Below are positions 14,456 through 23,709 of a stretch of DNA of 32,900 bases, one piece after another. Location: contig CABIXK010000011.1 of NCBI GenBank assembly GCA_902362705.1, positions 1-32,900 on the forward strand. The letters run 5' to 3'. How positions within the stretch are numbered: position 1 is the first letter of the stretch; every line of letters starts with the position of its first letter. The notes below the pieces were generated by a model. It was not told the DNA's origin. It did no database searches and was given only the letters and a program-made list of their open reading frames with translations. The DNA comes from Rikenellaceae bacterium (GTDB taxonomy: Bacteria > Bacteroidota > Bacteroidia > Bacteroidales > Rikenellaceae). The translations under genes and the position numbers were made by a program.

Positions 14456-15556
14456 TCAGACGAAGGGCAGCTTCACCACCTCGGCGCGCAGCAGGCGGCC
14501 GCGGACCGAGACGGCGATCTCGGTGCCCACCTTGGCGTAGGCGGGTGCGACGTAGCCCATGCCGATGCCCACCTTCAGGCAGGGCGACATGGTGCCCGAG
14601 GTGACGACGCCCATCGTCGTGCCGTCGGGCGCGGCCAGCTCGTAGCCGTGGCGCGCGATGCCGCGGTCGACCATGCGGAAACCGACCAGGCGGCGCGAGA
14701 CCCCCTCGGCCTTCTGGCGCTCCATCACCTCGCGGTCGATGAAGGCCTTGCCTTCGGCGAACTTGGTGATCCAGCCCAAACCCGCCTCGATGGGCGACGT
14801 AGTGTCGTCGATGTCGTTGCCGTAGAGGCAGAAGCCCTTCTCGAGACGCAGCGTGTCGCGCGCGCCCAGGCCGATGTTTTTCAGCCCGAACTCCTCGCCC
14901 GCCTGCCAGAGCGCCTCCCACAGACGGTCGGCGTCCTCGTTGGCCACGTAGATCTCGCAGCCGCCGGCGCCCGTGTAGCCCGTGATCGAGAGGATGGCGT
15001 CGCACCCGGCGACGGGCATCTTCCGGAAGGTGTAGTACTCCATATCCTCAACGGGCTCCGAGCACATCTTCTGCACGATCTTCATGGCCAGGGGGCCCTG
15101 CACGGCCAGCTGGCAGATCTCGTCCGAGGCGTTGTAGAGCTCCTTGCCGTGGCCGGCCTCCATGCCCATCTTTGCCCCCTCCGAGCAGATGTGCTGCCAG
15201 TCCTTGTCGACGTTGGCGGCGTTGACCACCAGCAGGTAGCACTCGGCGTCGATGCGGTAGACGAGGATGTCGTCGACGATGCCGCCGCGGCCGTTGGGCA
15301 TGCACGAATACTGCACCTTGCCGTCGTAAAGTTTCGCCACGTCGTTGGAGGTGATGCGCTGCAAGAGGTCGAGCGCCCGCGGGCCCTTGACCCAGATCTC
15401 GCCCATGTGGCTCACGTCGAAGACGCCCGCCCCCTGGCGCACGGTCATGTGCTCGTCGTTGATGCCCGAGAACTCGATGGGCATGTCGTAGCCCGCGAAC
15501 TCGGCCATCTTGGCCCCCGCGGCGCGGTGGTACTTGGTGAATGCTGTGGTTTTCAT
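14456..15556 (-). CDS. gcvT: Aminomethyltransferase (glycine cleavage T protein)
   Basis: GcvT takes the aminomethyl group from the lipoylated H protein and, with tetrahydrofolate, makes methylene-tetrahydrofolate and ammonia. The 366-residue product has the family length and motifs: [26 protein letters not shown] in the N-terminal part, [47 protein letters not shown] and a C-terminal [19 protein letters not shown]. It lies 40 nt downstream of the GNAT-like gene without a promoter of its own. Genes for the H, P and L proteins are not in this window. Confidence 0.97.
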   Translation of the reverse strand: MKTTAFTKYHRAAGAKMAEFAGYDMPIEFSGINDEHMTVRQGAGVFDVSHMGEIWVKGPRALDLLQRITSNDVAKLYDGKVQYSCMPNGRGGIVDDILVYRIDAECYLLVVNAANVDKDWQHICSEGAKMGMEAGHGKELYNASDEICQLAVQGPLAMKIVQKMCSEPVEDMEYYTFRKMPVAGCDAILSITGYTGAGGCEIYVANEDADRLWEALWQAGEEFGLKNIGLGARDTLRLEKGFCLYGNDIDDTTSPIEAGLGWITKFAEGKAFIDREVMERQKAEGVSRRLVGFRMVDRGIARHGYELAAPDGTTMGVVTSGTMSPCLKVGIGMGYVAPAYAKVGTEIAVSVRGRLLRAEVVKLPFV

Positions 15557-15596
15557 ATAGGTTGTTAGGTTGTGTTCGTTTCCCCGGCGCGGACAG

Positions 15597-16808
15597 CTAC
15601 TCGGCCGTCTCGCGCCGCTTGACCCCCAGCCGCGGGCAGCGGCGGAACTCCCGCTCGCGGTCGAACAGGTAGCGGTAGGTGGTGTGCATCTTGTGGCGCG
15701 TGGCGCAGACGTAGTTCTCGATCATGCGGTTCATCACGGGGTTGAAGTCGCCGATCCAGGCCAGCTCCAGCGTCTTGTAGCGCGTCTGCCGCTCCATGAG
15801 GAAGTGCCAGTAGCGGGCCATGATGGCCGACTCGACACCCTTGCCGTGGAACTCGGGCGCGATGCCGAAGATCAGGCCGAAGATGCGGTCGCTGCGCCGG
15901 CGCACCTTCAGCTCCCACAGAAGGCGCAGCTTCTGCCACAGCCCGAAGCGGCCGCGGAAGGGACCGATGATGCGGTTCAGGTCGGGAATGGTGACGAAGA
16001 AGCCGATGGGCTCGTCGTTGAAGTAGGCGAAGAAGATGATGCGCGGGTCGATCACCGGCTTGAGCGCCCGCAGCAGCTGCAGCGCCTCCTCGCGCGTCAT
16101 GGGCTTGACGCCCGAGAAGAGGGCCCACGCCTTGTTGTAGACCAGGCGGAAATTCTCGGCCTCCTCCTCCAGGTTGTTCATGTCGAGCGTCTCGACGCGG
16201 TAACCCGGCATGGAGAGCAGCCGCTCGGCGCGGTCGAAGATGCGGGCGCTGGCCTCCGAGACGTTGGCCCGCCAGATGTAGCTGTTCTGGTTGAAGTAGT
16301 TGCGGAAGCCGTAGCGCTCGAACAGCTCCTTGTAATAGGGAGGGTTGTAGGGATTGCGGTACAACGGCTGAAACTCGTAGCCCTCGACCAGCAGGCCCCA
16401 CCAGTCGCGCCGCTGCCCGAAGTTGATCGGCCCGTCCATGGCCTCCATGCCGCGGCTGGCCAGCCACAGACGCGCGGCGTCGAAGAGCATGTCGGCGACC
16501 CGCTGGTCGTCGATCGACTCGAAGAAGCCGCAGCCGCCCGTGGGCTGCTCCTCCAGAGCCGCCTTCTCGCGGTTGTAGAAGGCGGCGATGCGCCCCACCG
16601 TCTCGTCGCCGCGGCAGACGAGCCAGCGGACCGCCTCGCCGTCGGCGAAGAGCTCATTCTTGTCGGGGTCGAACACCTCGCGGATGTCCGAATCGAGCGG
16701 GCAGACCCAGTTGCGGTTGCCGCGGTATATCTTTTTGGGAAGATCGAGCCAGGCGCGCTCGAGCGCCGGCCCGGTGACCTCACGGAGGGTGAAGGATTCG
16801 GTTTTCAT
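15597..16808 (-). CDS. GNAT-fold N-acetyltransferase-like protein (YghO-like)
   Basis: The 403-residue product begins [13 protein letters not shown] and contains [28 protein letters not shown], a middle [24 protein letters not shown] and a C-terminal [18 protein letters not shown], the last resembling an acetyl-CoA loop of the GNAT fold. Large proteins of this kind, including E. coli YghO, are annotated as GNAT-related without a known substrate. The ATG at 16808 is chosen because the upstream in-frame ATG lies before the promoter. It is the first gene of an apparent three-gene operon with gcvT and the small lipoprotein. Enzymatic activity is unproven. Confidence 0.82.
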   Translation of the reverse strand: MKTESFTLREVTGPALERAWLDLPKKIYRGNRNWVCPLDSDIREVFDPDKNELFADGEAVRWLVCRGDETVGRIAAFYNREKAALEEQPTGGCGFFESIDDQRVADMLFDAARLWLASRGMEAMDGPINFGQRRDWWGLLVEGYEFQPLYRNPYNPPYYKELFERYGFRNYFNQNSYIWRANVSEASARIFDRAERLLSMPGYRVETLDMNNLEEEAENFRLVYNKAWALFSGVKPMTREEALQLLRALKPVIDPRIIFFAYFNDEPIGFFVTIPDLNRIIGPFRGRFGLWQKLRLLWELKVRRRSDRIFGLIFGIAPEFHGKGVESAIMARYWHFLMERQTRYKTLELAWIGDFNPVMNRMIENYVCATRHKMHTTYRYLFDREREFRRCPRLGVKRRETAE

Positions 16809-16812
16809 GTTC

Positions 16813-16820
16813 CAAAGATA
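16813..16820 (-). promoter_or_regulatory. -7 box of the GNAT-gcvT-lipoprotein operon
   Basis: TATCTTTG on the minus strand ends only 4 nt before the ATG at 16808, predicting a leaderless or nearly leaderless mRNA. A -33 TTG is not seen. Confidence 0.5.
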
Positions 16821-16840
16821 GGTTTTTTTTCTTTTATTCG

Positions 16841-16848
16841 TACATTTG
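16841..16848 (+). promoter_or_regulatory. -7 box of the receiver/ATP-grasp fusion gene
   Basis: TACATTTG matches TAnnTTTG 24 nt before the ATG at 16873. No clear -33 TTG is present. Confidence 0.5.
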
Positions 16849-16872
16849 TAAGGAAACAAAACGCGCGACGCC

Positions 16873-19872
16873 ATGAACCACAGCCTCGAACGACAGCTCG
16901 CCGAAAACGGCGCCACAGCCTACCGCTTCATGAAGTACAGGATCCACCGCATCCTGCTCGTATGTTGCAGCTACGACGGATACATCCTCGAAGAGGACGG
17001 ACGCATCGAGTCGCAGATCAACCGCGAGTACCTCGACCTGAACCTCTCCAACCCGCCCTCGCTCACGCGCGTGAGCTCGACGGCCGAGGCGCTCGCCACG
17101 CTGGCCGAGGACGACGGCTTCGACTTCGTGCTGACGATGTACAACGTGGGCGAGCCCGACGTCTTCGCATTCGCCCGGAAGGTCAAGGAGCGCCGGCCGC
17201 AGCTGCCCGTGGCGCTGCTCACCTCCTTCTCGAAGGACATATACCGCCGCCTGGAGGAGCAGGACCGCTCGGGCATCGACTACATATTCTGCTGGCACGG
17301 CACGACGGACCTGATCATCGCCATCATCAAGCTGGTCGAGGACAAGATGAACGCCGAGGAGGACATCGGGCAGGGAGGCGTGCAGGCGCTGCTGCTGGTC
17401 GAGGACTCGATCCGCTTCTACTCGACCTACCTGCCCGAGCTCTACAAGCTCATCCTGCAACAGAACACCGAATACCTCAAGGACGCCTTCAACGAGCAGC
17501 AGCAGGTGCTGCGCAAGCGCGCACGGCCCAAGATCCTGCTGGCCACCAGCTACGAGGAGGCCGCCGAGCTCTACGACCGCTACAAGCACAACCTGCTGGG
17601 GGTGATCTCCGACGTGGGATTCGTCATGCGCCGCCACGACCCGCCCGAGAGCGAGCGGCTCGACGCCGGCATCGAACTCTGCCGCCGCATACGCCGCGAC
17701 AACCCCCTCATGCCCGTGCTGCTGCAATCGTCGCAGGTGGCCTTCGAGGCCCAGGCCCGGGCGCTCGGCGCGGGATTCATAGCCAAGAACTCCAAGCGGC
17801 TGCTCTCGCAGCTGAGCGACTACATAGCCACCGAGCTGGCATTCGGCGACTTCGTGTTCCGCGACCCCGACACGGGCGCCGTCACGGGGCGGGCGCGAGA
17901 CCTGAGGCAGATGCAGGAGATGATCGCCTCCATTTCCGACCGCGCGTTCGAGTACCACACCTCGCAGAACCATCTGTCGAAGTGGCTATACGCGCGCGGG
18001 CTCTTCCCGCTGGCCGCCGCCATACGCAGCTACAACAAGGACCACTTCGCCTCGGTGGCCGAACACCGGCGGGTGCTGGTGAACCTCATCCGCGATTACC
18101 GCACGCTGCTCGGGCAGGGGGTCGTGGCGCGCTTCGACGCGGAGACCTACTCCGACGCCGTGGCATTCGCCCGCATCGGCGAGGGGTCGATCGGCGGCAA
18201 GGCGCGCGGCCTGGCCTTCATGAACTCGATGCTCATCAAGCACCGCCAGTACGACAAGCACCGGGGCGTGCGCATACTGATCCCCCGCACGGTGGTCGTG
18301 GCCACGGGATATTTCGACGAGTTCATGCGCCTGAACGGGCTGGAGCACGTCATCGCCCAGGAGCCGTCGGACGAACAGCTGCTGGCCGAGTTCGTCGCCT
18401 CGACGCTCCCGCAGCAGCTGCTCGACGAGCTGAGGGCCTACATCCGCACGGTGCGCACGCCGCTGGCCGTGCGCTCGTCGTCGAAGCTCGAGGACTCCCA
18501 CTACCAGCCCTTCGCCGGCATATACTCGACCTACATGATCCCCTACGTCGAGAACGAGGACCAGATGCTGCGCCTGGTCATGCGCGCCGTCAAGAGCGTC
18601 TACGCCTCGGTCTACTTCGCCGCCTCGCGCGCCTACATCGCCACCTCGCAGAACCTCCTCTCGGAGGAGAAGATGGCCGTGATCCTGCAGGAGGTGTGCG
18701 GCACGGAGCAGGAGGGGCTCTACATGCCCACCTTCTCGGGCGTGGCCCGCTCGATCAACTGCTACCCCATCGGCGACGAGCGCCCCGAGGAGGGGATATG
18801 CAACATAGCCATGGGGCTGGGCAAGCTGGTCGTCGACGGCGGGCGCACGCTGCGCTTCTCGCCCCGATACCCGCAGCGGGTGCTCCAGACCTCGACGCCC
18901 CGCCTGGCGCTCAGCGACACGCAGAGCGAGGCGCTGGCCCTCGACCTGAGGCCCGAGCGCTTCCGCATCTCGATCGACGACGCGGTGAACCTGCGGCGGC
19001 TCGACCTGCGGCAGATCGCCCCTCTGCGCCACGCGCAGTATGTCGCCTCGACGTGGGACCGCGAGAACGACCGCATCTCGGACAGCCCCTTCGGCGAGGG
19101 ACGCAAAGTAATAACGTTCAACGCCATACTCAAATACGGCACCTTCCCGCTGGCCGAGATCGTGCGCGACATCCTGGCGCTCGGGGCCGAGGAGATGCGC
19201 TGCCCGGTGGAGGTGGAGTTCGCGGTCAACATGGACGTAGCCGAGGGGCGCGAGCGGATCTTCAACCTGCTGCAAATACGCCCGATCATCGACAGCCAGG
19301 AGAACCGCCCCGTGGACTGGAGCAGCATCGACACCTCGCGGGCGCTCATCTACGGCGAGCAGGCGCTGGGCGTGGGACGCATGGAGGGGATCACCGATCT
19401 GGTCTACGTCAAGGAGGGGGCTTTCGACTCGCTCGCGACCGATCGCATCGCCGAGGAGCTGCTCGCGCTCAACGCGCGCATGCGCGAGGAGGGGCGGCAG
19501 TATGTCCTCGTGGGGCCGGGCCGCTGGGGGTCGTCGGACCCCTATCTGGGGGTGCCGGTCAAGTGGAGCCACATCTCGGAGGCGAAGGTGATCGTCGAGT
19601 GCGGCATCGCCCGCTTCCAGGTCGAACCGTCGCAGGGGACCCACTTCTTCCAGAACGTCACGTCGCTGGGTGTGGGATACCTCACCATCAACCCCTTCCG
19701 CGGCGACGGGATATTCCGCACCGACCTCCTCGACGCCATGCCGGCGCAGTGGGAGGGCGACTACCTGCGCCACATCCGCTTCGGGCGGCCGCTGGAGGTG
19801 TCGATCGACGGGCGGTCGAACAGGGGGTTCGTGGCGGAGAGCACCGCCGGCGGGGCAAGGCACGATTCATAA
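16873..19872 (+). CDS. Receiver-receiver-PEP synthase-like ATP-grasp fusion protein
   Basis: The 999-residue product starts with a degenerate receiver domain (about 26-155, lacking the acidic pair and phospho-acceptor Asp). A second receiver (about 172-310) keeps E177/D178, acceptor D247, S286 and K305. After a linker comes the nucleotide-binding half of PEP synthase/pyruvate phosphate dikinase: GSIGGKARGL (438-447), LAVRSSSKLEDSHYQPFAG from 531 and, later, NLLQIRPI. The phospho-His swivelling domain and the PEP/pyruvate barrel do not follow. Instead there is a C-terminal part with GPGRWGSSDP (881-890) and a QGTHFFQN segment around H924. Family members in Bacteroidetes are annotated as PEP/pyruvate-binding proteins; the reaction is unknown. 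It is divergent from the GNAT gene and appears monocistronic. Confidence 0.82.
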   Translation: MNHSLERQLAENGATAYRFMKYRIHRILLVCCSYDGYILEEDGRIESQINREYLDLNLSNPPSLTRVSSTAEALATLAEDDGFDFVLTMYNVGEPDVFAFARKVKERRPQLPVALLTSFSKDIYRRLEEQDRSGIDYIFCWHGTTDLIIAIIKLVEDKMNAEEDIGQGGVQALLLVEDSIRFYSTYLPELYKLILQQNTEYLKDAFNEQQQVLRKRARPKILLATSYEEAAELYDRYKHNLLGVISDVGFVMRRHDPPESERLDAGIELCRRIRRDNPLMPVLLQSSQVAFEAQARALGAGFIAKNSKRLLSQLSDYIATELAFGDFVFRDPDTGAVTGRARDLRQMQEMIASISDRAFEYHTSQNHLSKWLYARGLFPLAAAIRSYNKDHFASVAEHRRVLVNLIRDYRTLLGQGVVARFDAETYSDAVAFARIGEGSIGGKARGLAFMNSMLIKHRQYDKHRGVRILIPRTVVVATGYFDEFMRLNGLEHVIAQEPSDEQLLAEFVASTLPQQLLDELRAYIRTVRTPLAVRSSSKLEDSHYQPFAGIYSTYMIPYVENEDQMLRLVMRAVKSVYASVYFAASRAYIATSQNLLSEEKMAVILQEVCGTEQEGLYMPTFSGVARSINCYPIGDERPEEGICNIAMGLGKLVVDGGRTLRFSPRYPQRVLQTSTPRLALSDTQSEALALDLRPERFRISIDDAVNLRRLDLRQIAPLRHAQYVASTWDRENDRISDSPFGEGRKVITFNAILKYGTFPLAEIVRDILALGAEEMRCPVEVEFAVNMDVAEGRERIFNLLQIRPIIDSQENRPVDWSSIDTSRALIYGEQALGVGRMEGITDLVYVKEGAFDSLATDRIAEELLALNARMREEGRQYVLVGPGRWGSSDPYLGVPVKWSHISEAKVIVECGIARFQVEPSQGTHFFQNVTSLGVGYLTINPFRGDGIFRTDLLDAMPAQWEGDYLRHIRFGRPLEVSIDGRSNRGFVAESTAGGARHDS

Positions 19873-19914
19873 TTAACAATTCATTGTTCATTCCCGGCCC
19901 GATGGGCCGGCAGC

Positions 19915-20002
19915 CCTCTGCCGCGCAGCGGCACGAAAGACTCCGCACTATCGGTCGCAGCGGGGTTTGTCTGCAGCGAAGGCCGAGCGTCGAAAAACGG
20001 GG
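19915..20002. repeat. Dispersed intergenic repeat, core copy 1
   Basis: This 88-nt stretch matches 32703-32790 with about four differences by eye and no gap. It is preceded by an AT tract with TTCATTGTTCATT and a small hairpin (CCGGCCC / GGGCCGG). Its other end is the T tract of the pgi terminator (CCCCGTTTTT on the minus strand). No coding frame is supported. Confidence 0.85.
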
Positions 20003-20029
20003 AACCCGCCGAAAAGCAGGTTCCCCGTT
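19993..20029 (-). terminator. Intrinsic terminator of gpsA-pgi
   Basis: On the minus strand a 14-bp stem (AACGGGGAACCTGC / GCGGGTTCCCCGTT, one T-G pair) with a 6-nt loop runs into TTTTT. It starts 24 nt past the pgi stop and abuts the dispersed repeat. Confidence 0.88.
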
Positions 20030-20052
20030 GTCTTGCGCGAAAGCCCCGCGCG

Positions 20053-21384
20053 TCAGAGCCGCGCCTTGATCGCCTTCGTAGCCTCCTCGTAGCCCGGCTT
20101 CTCCAGCAGGGCGAACATGTTCTTCTTGTAGGCCTCGACACCCGGCTGGTCGAAGGGGTTCACCCCGAGGATGTAGCCGCTGATGCCGCACGCGCGCTCG
20201 AAGAAGTAGAGCAGCGCGCCGACCGCATGGGCGTCGATCGCGGGAATCTCCACGCGCAGGTTGGGCACGCCGCCGTCGACGTGGGCCAGCTGCACGCCCA
20301 GCTCGGCCATGCGGTTGACCTCCGAGATGCGCTTGCCGGCGAGGAAGTTCAGCCCGTCGAGGTTGTCGGCCTCAGCCTCGATGCGCACCTCGTGGGCGGG
20401 CGAAGCGACCGAGATGATCGTCTCGAAGAGCGTGCGCTCGCCCTCCTGGATATACTGGCCCATCGAGTGGAGGTCGGCCGTGAGGGTGACGCTCGCGGGG
20501 AAGATGCCGCGGCCCTGCTTGCCCTCGCTCTCGCCGTAGAGCTGCTTCCACCACTCGTTGACATACTGCAGCTGCGGCTCGTAGGAGCCCAGGATCTCGA
20601 TCTTCTTGCCCGCCTCGTAGAGGGTGTTGCGCGCTGCGGCGTAGACGGCCGCGGGGTTCTCGTCGAAGGGAACGCCGGTGCCCGTCGCGGCCTCCATCTC
20701 GCGAGCGCCGGCCACCAGCGCGCGGATGTCGACCCCGGCCACGGCCAGCGGCAGCAGCCCCACGGGGGTGAGCACCGAGAAGCGGCCGCCCACGTCGTCG
20801 GGAATGACGAACGTCGGATAGCCCTCGTCGGTGGCGAGCGTCTTCAGAGCGCCGCGCGCACGGTCGGTGACGGCGACGATGCGCTCGGCGGCCTCCTGCT
20901 TGCCGTAGCGGCTCTCGAGGGCCGCCTTGATGAGGCGGAAGGCGATGGCCGGCTCGGTCGTGGTGCCCGACTTGGAGATGACGACGGCGGACACCGAGTG
21001 CTCCTCGGCGGCCTTCATCAGCGCGTGGACGTAGTCCTCGGAGATGTTCTGCCCGGCGAAGACCACCGTGGGCGCCGACTGCTCCTTATGCAGCAGGCGG
21101 AAGGGGTCGCTCATCGCCTCGAGCACCGCCTTGGCGCCGAGGTACGAGCCGCCGATGCCGATGCAGACCACCAGGTCGGCCTTCGAGCGGAGCTTCGCCG
21201 CCGCAGCCTCGATCGCCTCCAGATCGGCCTCCGAGATCGACGAGGGGAGGTGCACCCACCCCAGGAAGTCGTTGCCGGCGCCCTCGCCCGACTCCAGCAG
21301 CGCATTGGCGGCCTGGGCGCGGGCCTTCATATCGGCGGAAAGCTCGATGCCCGCCTTCGAAATGTCGATTTTCAACGTTTTCAT
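20053..21384 (-). CDS. pgi: Glucose-6-phosphate isomerase
   Basis: This cytoplasmic enzyme interconverts glucose-6-phosphate and fructose-6-phosphate. The 443-residue product belongs to the short bacterial form (about 450 residues, as in Bacillus), with [13 protein letters not shown] near residue 80, [31 protein letters not shown] and a late [29 protein letters not shown]. It starts 6 nt after gpsA and ends before a strong terminator, so the two genes form an operon. No Shine-Dalgarno sequence precedes it. Confidence 0.97.
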   Translation of the reverse strand: MKTLKIDISKAGIELSADMKARAQAANALLESGEGAGNDFLGWVHLPSSISEADLEAIEAAAAKLRSKADLVVCIGIGGSYLGAKAVLEAMSDPFRLLHKEQSAPTVVFAGQNISEDYVHALMKAAEEHSVSAVVISKSGTTTEPAIAFRLIKAALESRYGKQEAAERIVAVTDRARGALKTLATDEGYPTFVIPDDVGGRFSVLTPVGLLPLAVAGVDIRALVAGAREMEAATGTGVPFDENPAAVYAAARNTLYEAGKKIEILGSYEPQLQYVNEWWKQLYGESEGKQGRGIFPASVTLTADLHSMGQYIQEGERTLFETIISVASPAHEVRIEAEADNLDGLNFLAGKRISEVNRMAELGVQLAHVDGGVPNLRVEIPAIDAHAVGALLYFFERACGISGYILGVNPFDQPGVEAYKKNMFALLEKPGYEEATKAIKARL

Positions 21385-21390
21385 TATCTG

Positions 21391-22398
21391 TCAGATTAAC
21401 TTGGTTGTCAGCTCCTTCATCCGCCGGCGCGCCGAAGCGCCGCGGTAGAGGACGTCGTAGACCATCTCGGCGATGGGCATCTCCACGCCGTGGCGGGCGT
21501 TGATGTGGCGGATGCAGTCGGCGGCGAAGTAGCCCTCGGCCACCATGGTCATCTCGCTCAGGGCGCTCTTCACCGTGAACCCGCGGCCGATGAGCAGTCC
21601 CAGCCGCCGGTTGCGGCTGTAGACCGAGTAGCAGGTCACCAGCAGGTCGCCCAGGTAGGCCGAGGCCTGCGTGTCGCGCTCGGCCGGGTAGCTCTGCTCC
21701 AGGAAGCGCGTCATCTCGCGCGCCCCGTTGGCGATGAGCACCGCCAGAAAGTTGTCGCCGTAGCCCAGCCCCACGGCGATGCCCACCGAGAGGGCGTAGA
21801 TGTTCTTGAGGATGGCAGCGTACTCGATGCCGTAGAGGTCGGTCGAGTAGCTCAGGCGGATGTAGGGCGTCGCGAACTTCTCGCCGATCAGCCGCGCATT
21901 GTCCGGATCGGTGCAGACCACCGTGAGGTAGGAGAGCCGCCCGCGCGAGACCTCCTCGGCGTGCGAGGGGCCCGTGACCAGCCCCAGCTGGCCGTAGGAG
22001 AGGCCGTATCGGTCGTGCAGATACTCGACCACCGTCTGGTAGTCGCCCGGGACGATGCCCTTGATGGCCGAGATGACGAACTTGCCGGCGAGCGGCTCGG
22101 TGAGCGGCTCGAGAAAACTCTTCAGATAGGCCGACGGGCAGGCCAGGACGAGGATGTCGGCCCCGCGCACCACGGCGTCGAGGTCGTCCGAGGGGGCGAT
22201 GCGCCCGCGGTCGAACTCCACGTCGCTCAGATAGCGCGGGTTGCGGCCTTCGGCCAGAAGCTGTTCGAGCACTTCGGGGTTGCGGACGTACCACCCCACC
22301 TGCGCCTCGTTGGCGGCCAGCACGCCGACGATGGCCGTCGCCCAGCTGCCGTGGCCGATGACCGCGCAGCGGGCCCCCTTTCCGATCTTGTATTCCAT
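21391..22398 (-). CDS. gpsA: NAD(P)+-dependent glycerol-3-phosphate dehydrogenase
   Basis: GpsA reduces dihydroxyacetone phosphate to sn-glycerol-3-phosphate, the backbone of phospholipids. The 335-residue product has the N-terminal Rossmann motif GHGSWATAI (GxGxxA type), VLACPSAYL, SAIKGIVPGD, TGPSHAEEV, the conserved Lys in AAILKNIYALSVGIAVGLGYGDN and a C-terminal helical domain. The ATG at 22398 is chosen because the in-frame ATG further upstream lies beyond the -7 box. It is divergent from mreB and heads the gpsA-pgi operon. Confidence 0.97.
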   Translation of the reverse strand: MEYKIGKGARCAVIGHGSWATAIVGVLAANEAQVGWYVRNPEVLEQLLAEGRNPRYLSDVEFDRGRIAPSDDLDAVVRGADILVLACPSAYLKSFLEPLTEPLAGKFVISAIKGIVPGDYQTVVEYLHDRYGLSYGQLGLVTGPSHAEEVSRGRLSYLTVVCTDPDNARLIGEKFATPYIRLSYSTDLYGIEYAAILKNIYALSVGIAVGLGYGDNFLAVLIANGAREMTRFLEQSYPAERDTQASAYLGDLLVTCYSVYSRNRRLGLLIGRGFTVKSALSEMTMVAEGYFAADCIRHINARHGVEMPIAEMVYDVLYRGASARRRMKELTTKLI

Positions 22399-22423
22399 GT
22401 CGTGCGACGTTTGGTTGCGAAGA

Positions 22424-22431
22424 CAAAAGTA
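22424..22431 (-). promoter_or_regulatory. -7 box of gpsA-pgi
   Basis: TACTTTTG on the minus strand lies 25 nt before the gpsA start. A -33 TTG is not clear. Confidence 0.55.
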
Positions 22432-22478
22432 GAAAAAAATAATCATATAAGAATGGAAAAAATTCTCCGACTTTTGCG

Positions 22479-22486
22479 TATCTTTG
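22479..22486 (+). promoter_or_regulatory. -7 box of the mreB operon
   Basis: TATCTTTG matches TAnnTTTG and predicts a leader of about 85-90 nt for mreB. A -33 TTG at the proper distance is not evident. Confidence 0.55.
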
Positions 22487-22527
22487 TCCCGACCCGCCGC
22501 AGGGCCCCGCCCGGGCGGCGGCGCAGC

Positions 22528-22545
22528 GCGCGGCACGTGCCGCGC
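22528..22545 (+). other. Perfect 18-bp palindrome in the mreB leader
   Basis: GCGCGGCACGTGCCGCGC is its own reverse complement and lies 33 nt before the mreB start, within the predicted 5' leader. It could be an operator or an RNA hairpin; no partner is known. Confidence 0.5.
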
Positions 22546-22578
22546 CCAAAGTCACAAAACACTGGCATCGACTATATT

Positions 22579-23598
22579 ATGGGAATGTTTTCACTCACTC
22601 AGGAGCTGGCCATCGACCTCGGTACGGCCAACACGCTGATCATCTATAACGGGAAAGTGGTCGTCGACGAGCCCTCGATCGTGGCCCTCGACGTGCACAC
22701 GGGCCGCCTGGTGGCCATCGGGCACCAGGCGCGGCAGATGCACGAGAAGACCAACCCCAACATCAAGACCATCCGCCCGCTCAAGGAGGGCGTGATCGCC
22801 GACTTCAACGCCACGGAGCTCATGCTGCGCGGCATGATCAAGAAGGTCAAGACCTCGGGCAGCCTCTTCGCGCCGTCGCTGCGCATGGTCATCTGCATCC
22901 CCTCGGGCTCGACCAACGTGGAGATCCGCGCCGTGCGCGACTCGGCCGAGCACGCCGGCGGACGCGAGGTATACATGATCTACGAGCCGATGGCCGCTGC
23001 GCTCGGCGCCGGGCTCGACGTGGAGGCCCCCGAGGGCAACATGATCATCGACATCGGCGGCGGCACCTCGGAGATCGCCTGCATCTCGCTCGGCGGCATC
23101 GTCTGCTCGGAGTCGATCAACGTCGCCGGCGACGTCTTCACCGAGGACATCCAGAACTACGTGCGCCAGCAGCACAACATCCGCATCGGCGAGCGCACGG
23201 CCGAGGCGATCAAGTGCGCCATCGGCGCCGCGGTGCCCGAGCTGGAGGAGGAGCCCGAGGACTTCGTCGTGACGGGTCCCAACATGCTCACCGCCCTGCC
23301 GCAGACCGTCTCGCTCTCCTACAGCGAGATCGCCTACGCGCTCGAGAAGTCGCTCGTGAAGATCGACATGGCGCTGATGAAGGTGCTCGAATCGATGCCC
23401 CCCGAGCTCTACGCCGACATCGTCAAGAACGGCATCTACCTGGCCGGCGGCGGCGCCCTGATCAAAGGGCTCGACCGGCGTCTGAACGAGAAGACCGGCC
23501 TGCCGTTCCACATCGCCGAGGATCCGCTGCGCGCCATCGCCCGCGGCACGGGCACGGCGCTCAAGAACATCAACCGCTTCTCGTTCCTGATGAAGTAG
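22579..23598 (+). CDS. mreB: Rod shape-determining actin homologue MreB
   Basis: MreB forms membrane-bound filaments that guide lateral wall synthesis. The 339-residue product has the standard length and the actin-fold ATP motifs: phosphate 1 AIDLGTANT, phosphate 2 IIDIGGGTSEIA and the late adenosine motif GIYLAGGGALIKGLD. KEGVIADF and MIYEPMAAALGAGL are also typical. It begins a run mreB-mreC-mreD-mrdA-rodA. The ATG at 22579 follows an A/T-rich stretch without a Shine-Dalgarno sequence; an in-frame ATG two codons later (MFSLTQ) is a possible alternative. Confidence 0.98.
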   Translation: MGMFSLTQELAIDLGTANTLIIYNGKVVVDEPSIVALDVHTGRLVAIGHQARQMHEKTNPNIKTIRPLKEGVIADFNATELMLRGMIKKVKTSGSLFAPSLRMVICIPSGSTNVEIRAVRDSAEHAGGREVYMIYEPMAAALGAGLDVEAPEGNMIIDIGGGTSEIACISLGGIVCSESINVAGDVFTEDIQNYVRQQHNIRIGERTAEAIKCAIGAAVPELEEEPEDFVVTGPNMLTALPQTVSLSYSEIAYALEKSLVKIDMALMKVLESMPPELYADIVKNGIYLAGGGALIKGLDRRLNEKTGLPFHIAEDPLRAIARGTGTALKNINRFSFLMK

Positions 23599-23663
23599 GC
23601 GCCCGGCCGCGCGGCCCCGCCCGCGGCGGCGCGCGGCATCGTCCAACATTGTCACACCGATCG

Positions 23664-23689
23664 GATTGCGGGCTATGCGGCCCGCAATC
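23664..23689 (+). other. Hairpin between mreB and mreC
   Basis: GATTGCGGGC (23664-23673) and GCCCGCAATC (23680-23689) pair perfectly around a 6-nt loop and are followed by TTCGAATTTG. The T tract is imperfect, so partial termination or mRNA stabilisation between mreB and mreC is possible. Confidence 0.5.
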
Positions 23690-23709
23690 TTCGAATTTGA
23701 AAGGGTCAC

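Noticed and set aside
15570..20069. 1499-residue plus-strand open frame opposite gcvT/GNAT and across the fusion gene
   Set aside because: Composition is Arg/Ala/Gly/His-rich and without motifs; the real genes in other frames explain the region.
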